This document shows positions 60,817-64,000 of a DNA stretch of 64,000 bases, piece after piece; within the stretch, counting starts at the first letter, position 1; each line of letters starts with the position of its first letter. The notes below the pieces were generated by a model. That model searched no databases. It had not been told where the DNA came from and worked only from the letters and a program-made list of their open reading frames with translations. The translations under genes and the position numbers were made by a program. The stretch lies in contig CANNGH010000003.1 of the NCBI GenBank assembly GCA_947504115.1, forward strand, positions 124,001-188,000, read 5' to 3'. The DNA comes from an uncultured Sedimentitalea sp. GTDB lineage: Bacteria > Pseudomonadota > Alphaproteobacteria > Rhodobacterales > Rhodobacteraceae.

Positions 60817-61576
60817 CGCGCAACCGCGCCTGCAAGGCCAGCAAATCCGCCCATGTCTCGCGCTTGGCGACGGGATTGCGGAACAGATAGGCCGGGTGCA
60901 GCATCGGCAGCACCGGACGGCCCAGCGCCTCCGCCCATTGCCCGCGCAACCGCGTGATACCGGTCTTGCCCAGCAGCGCCTGCGTGCTGGTGTTGCCCAT
61001 GGCCACGATCACCTCGGGCGCGATCAGTTCGATATGACGGGTGACAAAGGGCAGCATCATCGCGATTTCCTCGCCCGTCGGCGTGCGGTTCTGCGGTGGT
61101 CGCCAGGGCATCACGTTGGTGATATAGACGTTGCTTTCGCGCGACAGCCCGATTTCGGCCAACATCCGGTCAAGGAACTGCCCCGCCTGCCCGACGAAGG
61201 GGCGGCCTGCGCGGTCCTCCTCGCGGCCCGGCGCCTCGCCCACGATCATCACCCGCGCGGACGTGGTGCCATCGGCAAAGACCAGATTACGCGCGCCCTT
61301 CTTCAACTCGCACCCGTCAAAGGCCGCCAGCGCCGCGCGCAACGCGTCCAGCGTGTCGGCGGCTTGCGCGACGTGTTGCGCGGTGTCCTCCGGTGTGGCG
61401 GCGGGCGCGATCACCGGCGCGGCCGGGGTGGCTGGCTTCGCGCGTTTGCCCCACGGATTGGCATCGGGCAGCGCATAGCGGTCCACCGGCGCATCGCCGA
61501 TGGGATCTATCGCGCCCATGTCGAACTGCCATTCCAGCAGCGCGCGCGCCATATGGGGGTGAAGGTCCGATTCCAT
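60809..61576 (-). CDS. uracil-DNA glycosylase, type 4 family
   Basis: VMIVGEAPGREEDRAGRPFVGQAGQFLDRMLAEIGLSRESNVYITNVMPWRPPQNRTPTGEE...MLHPAYLFRNPVAKRETWADL. Confidence 0.93.
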   Translation of the reverse strand: MESDLHPHMARALLEWQFDMGAIDPIGDAPVDRYALPDANPWGKRAKPATPAAPVIAPAATPEDTAQHVAQAADTLDALRAALAAFDGCELKKGARNLVFADGTTSARVMIVGEAPGREEDRAGRPFVGQAGQFLDRMLAEIGLSRESNVYITNVMPWRPPQNRTPTGEEIAMMLPFVTRHIELIAPEVIVAMGNTSTQALLGKTGITRLRGQWAEALGRPVLPMLHPAYLFRNPVAKRETWADLLALQARLRDG

Positions 61577-61682
61577 TGCGCCCATACTACCCGTCCCGGC
61601 GCCAAGCGAAAGCCTTGCCAGCCGCATCAAAACGCTTTGGCCGCGCCGCGCGCCCCGCTAGAGTGAAGCCAAAGGAATCCCG

Positions 61683-62381
61683 ATGCGCCCCCTCCTGCAC
61701 CTGCTGGTCCTGTGCCTGATCGCCCTGTCGCCCGCCCCCTCTGCCGCGCAATCGCTGCTGGATTCGCCGGGGTTTCTCAGGGATTGCCCGACCGGCAGCA
61801 CCCGTTGCGGGGTAAGCAAATGCTGCCCGCTGGGCGCGCGCTGTGCCTTTGACGGCAATTGCATCCCGCTCGGGCACAGTTATTGCGGCGGCGGACGCAG
61901 TTGCCCGCCGGGCTGGTTGTGCCGCCAGAACGGCACCGGTTGCGAACCGCCCGGTGCCAGCAAATGCGCGCTGGGGCAGGTCTGCCCGGCCGGCACCACC
62001 TGCGGCGCGGCGGGCAATTGCGTGGCGCAAGGGCGGATCGATTGCGGGCTGGGGCGCACCTGTCCCGCGGGCACGCAGTGCCTGTCCACGGGCGGCTGTT
62101 CGTCGCTCGGGGCGAAGAAATGCGATACCGGCTCGGTTTGCGATGCCGGTTTCAAATGCTCGCTGATCCGGGGATGCGTGCCGCAGAACGCCACCGATTG
62201 CGGCAAGGGACGCTGGTGTTTTCCGGGCAGCCTGTGCCTTGAGGGCGGGGGCTGCTCGGAGGCGGGCGCGACGCGCTGCGCGGGAGGTGCGATCTGCGCG
62301 CCGGGAACCACCTGCACGCCCGATGGCGATTGCAAGCCGACCAAGCCGAAGGTACGCCCGAAAGCGCGACCCGCGCGGTAG
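61683..62381 (+). CDS. secreted cysteine-rich repeat protein
   Basis: Sec signal MRPLLHLLVLCLIALSPAPSAAQ; seven C-x5-C-x5-C-x5-C units with x7 linkers; SD AAAGGA upstream of ATG. Confidence 0.75.
   Translation: MRPLLHLLVLCLIALSPAPSAAQSLLDSPGFLRDCPTGSTRCGVSKCCPLGARCAFDGNCIPLGHSYCGGGRSCPPGWLCRQNGTGCEPPGASKCALGQVCPAGTTCGAAGNCVAQGRIDCGLGRTCPAGTQCLSTGGCSSLGAKKCDTGSVCDAGFKCSLIRGCVPQNATDCGKGRWCFPGSLCLEGGGCSEAGATRCAGGAICAPGTTCTPDGDCKPTKPKVRPKARPAR
61806..62333 (+). repeat. seven tandem protein-level repeats of 26 aa (78 bp)
   Basis: e.g. CALGQVCPAGTTCGAAGNCVAQGRID / CGLGRTCPAGTQCLSTGGCSSLGAKK / CDTGSVCDAGFKCSLIRGCVPQNATD / CGKGRWCFPGSLCLEGGGCSEAGATR / CAGGAICAPGTTCTPDGDC. Confidence 0.85.
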
Positions 62382-62483
62382 CGTGTCGTTACCACTCCCG
62401 GCGCCTTGCGGCAGCGCCCTCTATTGCCCCGCGGCGCCGCGGTTCCTATAACCGCCGCGACACCCCGTGCCGGAGCCTGCCAC

Positions 62484-63431
62484 ATGACGTTCGCCCATCG
62501 CCATCTTCTGGGAATCGAGCACCTCGCCCCCCATGACATCACGGCGATCCTCGATCTGGCGGAATCCTATGTCGAAATGAACCGCCAGCCTGCGAAACAT
62601 TCTGACGTGCTGGCGGGGCTGACCCAGATCAACATGTTTTTCGAGAACTCGACCCGCACGCAGGCCAGTTTCGAACTGGCGGGGCTGCGGCTGGGCGCGG
62701 ATGTGATGAACATGGCGATGCAGGCCAGCAGCGTGAAAAAGGGCGAAACCCTGATCGACACGGCGCTGACGCTGAACGCCATGCGCCCCGACCTCCTGGT
62801 GGTGCGCCACCCGCAATCGGGCGCGGTGGACCTGCTGGCGCAAAAGGTCAATTGCGCGGTGCTGAACGCCGGTGACGGGCGCCACGAACACCCCACGCAG
62901 GCGCTGCTGGATGCGCTGACGATAAGGCGCGCCAAGGGGCGGCTGCACCGCCTGTCGGTGGCGATCTGCGGCGACATCGCCCATAGCCGGGTGGCGCGTT
63001 CCAACATCCTGCTGCTGGGCAAGATGGAAAATCGCATCCGCCTGATCGGCCCGCCGACCCTGATGCCCGCCGGGATCGCCGAATTCGGGGTCGAGGTCTA
63101 CGAGGACATGGCCGAGGGTCTGGCCGATGTCGATGTGGTGATGATGCTGCGCCTGCAAAAGGAACGCATGGATGGCGGCTTCATCCCGTCCGAGCGCGAA
63201 TATTACCACCGCTACGGGCTGGACGCGGACAAGCTGGCGCTGGCGAAACCCGACGCCATCATCATGCATCCCGGCCCGATGAACCGCGGCGTCGAGATCG
63301 ACGGCACGCTGGCCGATGACATCAACCGCAGCGTGATCCAGGATCAGGTGGAAATGGGCGTGGCGGTGCGCATGGCCGCAATGGAACTGCTGGCGCGCAA
63401 CCTGCGTTCGGATCAGGAGGGGGCAGCATGA
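62484..63431 (+). CDS. pyrB: aspartate carbamoyltransferase catalytic subunit
   Basis: [26 protein letters not shown]...[22 protein letters not shown]...[12 protein letters not shown]. Confidence 0.97.
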   Translation: MTFAHRHLLGIEHLAPHDITAILDLAESYVEMNRQPAKHSDVLAGLTQINMFFENSTRTQASFELAGLRLGADVMNMAMQASSVKKGETLIDTALTLNAMRPDLLVVRHPQSGAVDLLAQKVNCAVLNAGDGRHEHPTQALLDALTIRRAKGRLHRLSVAICGDIAHSRVARSNILLLGKMENRIRLIGPPTLMPAGIAEFGVEVYEDMAEGLADVDVVMMLRLQKERMDGGFIPSEREYYHRYGLDADKLALAKPDAIIMHPGPMNRGVEIDGTLADDINRSVIQDQVEMGVAVRMAAMELLARNLRSDQEGAA

Positions 63432-63970
63432 GCGACACCATCACCATATCCGAGAACGAACACGGCATCGTGCGCGTCTTTGCGCTGAACATGCCCGCCG
63501 AACAGGCCAGGTTCCTGCGCGAGCCGGGCGCGGCGGCGCAGGTTCTGGGAGCGGATGATCTCGACCCCGCCAATGTGGATATCTTCCCGCTCAGCGATCT
63601 CGACGAGTTGGGGCTGGCGGGTTACCTGACCGAGGGTCTGGGCGTGCCGGCCGAGCAGATCGACAACGACCGCGCCCGGCTGAATGCGCTGGACGGATGG
63701 GTGATGATCGTTCGCAGCCGCGCGTTCCGGGGCAAATCCGCCAGCCTGACGCCGACCGGCGACGTTACCCTGATCGCCAGCTACAGCGAAGAGGCGACGG
63801 ATTGGAGCGATACCGGCCCGATCCCCACGGAAAGCGCGCGGATCGGATCGGGTCCGCCACCGGCCCCGCCGCGTGCGGAACGCGCGAAATCGCGGCGCAT
63901 CGGCACGATGGGTGTCGTCGCGGTGCTGATCGTCATTGCCATCGTCATCCTGCTGGTGCTCATGCTGTGA
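63428..63970 (+). CDS. conserved hypothetical C-tail-anchored membrane protein downstream of pyrB
   Basis: 180 aa, start overlaps the pyrB stop; C-terminal [27 protein letters not shown]. Confidence 0.75.
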   Translation: MSDTITISENEHGIVRVFALNMPAEQARFLREPGAAAQVLGADDLDPANVDIFPLSDLDELGLAGYLTEGLGVPAEQIDNDRARLNALDGWVMIVRSRAFRGKSASLTPTGDVTLIASYSEEATDWSDTGPIPTESARIGSGPPPAPPRAERAKSRRIGTMGVVAVLIVIAIVILLVLML

Positions 63971-64000
63971 GCGGCGCCACGATCCGGTTTCCTCCCAGCC

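Noticed and set aside
1-64000. tRNA, rRNA, CRISPR array, transposon, prophage or restriction-modification/defence genes
   Set aside because: Read through for T-arm motifs, direct-repeat arrays and mobile-element proteins; none seen, though a covariance-model scan was not possible.

Overview
This 64-kb, high-GC window looks like an ordinary chromosomal segment of a Rhodobacterales-type alphaproteobacterium. Protein content and gene order support this: ubiK/lgt/midA/pgeF, lrp|trxB, ffh-GNAT-CM-rpsP-rimM-trmD-rplS-rpmE, an F0-only atpI-B-E-F'-F operon, fdhD-mobA-mobB-moeA, and purEK|smc. I recognise about 75 coding sequences, mostly housekeeping. I saw no rRNA, tRNA, CRISPR array, transposase, integrase or phage module. 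The window contains no obvious large new multi-gene system. The items most worth a second look are: (1) a secreted cysteine-rich protein at 61683-62381 with seven strict 26-aa repeats (C-x5-C-x5-C-x5-C-x7); (2) an unannotated 24-aa hydrophobic ORF with a good SD, antisense to the 3' end of an ArsR gene (36667-36741); (3) a 70-aa secreted peptide with a C-terminal HCxxC motif downstream of a 16-bp perfect palindrome (1360-1621); (4) two adjacent inverted repeats in the ArsR promoter (36301-36337); (5) a 33-bp imperfect inverted repeat upstream of carB (9354-9448); (6) a structured leader upstream of rplS with mutually exclusive pairings (about 41301-41550); (7) a RpoH-like promoter plus 5'UTR hairpin upstream of hsp20; and (8) a small glycan-biosynthesis island (30205-33373) containing a lower-GC TupA-like ATP-grasp gene. 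All calls were made by reading sequence, with no database searches.
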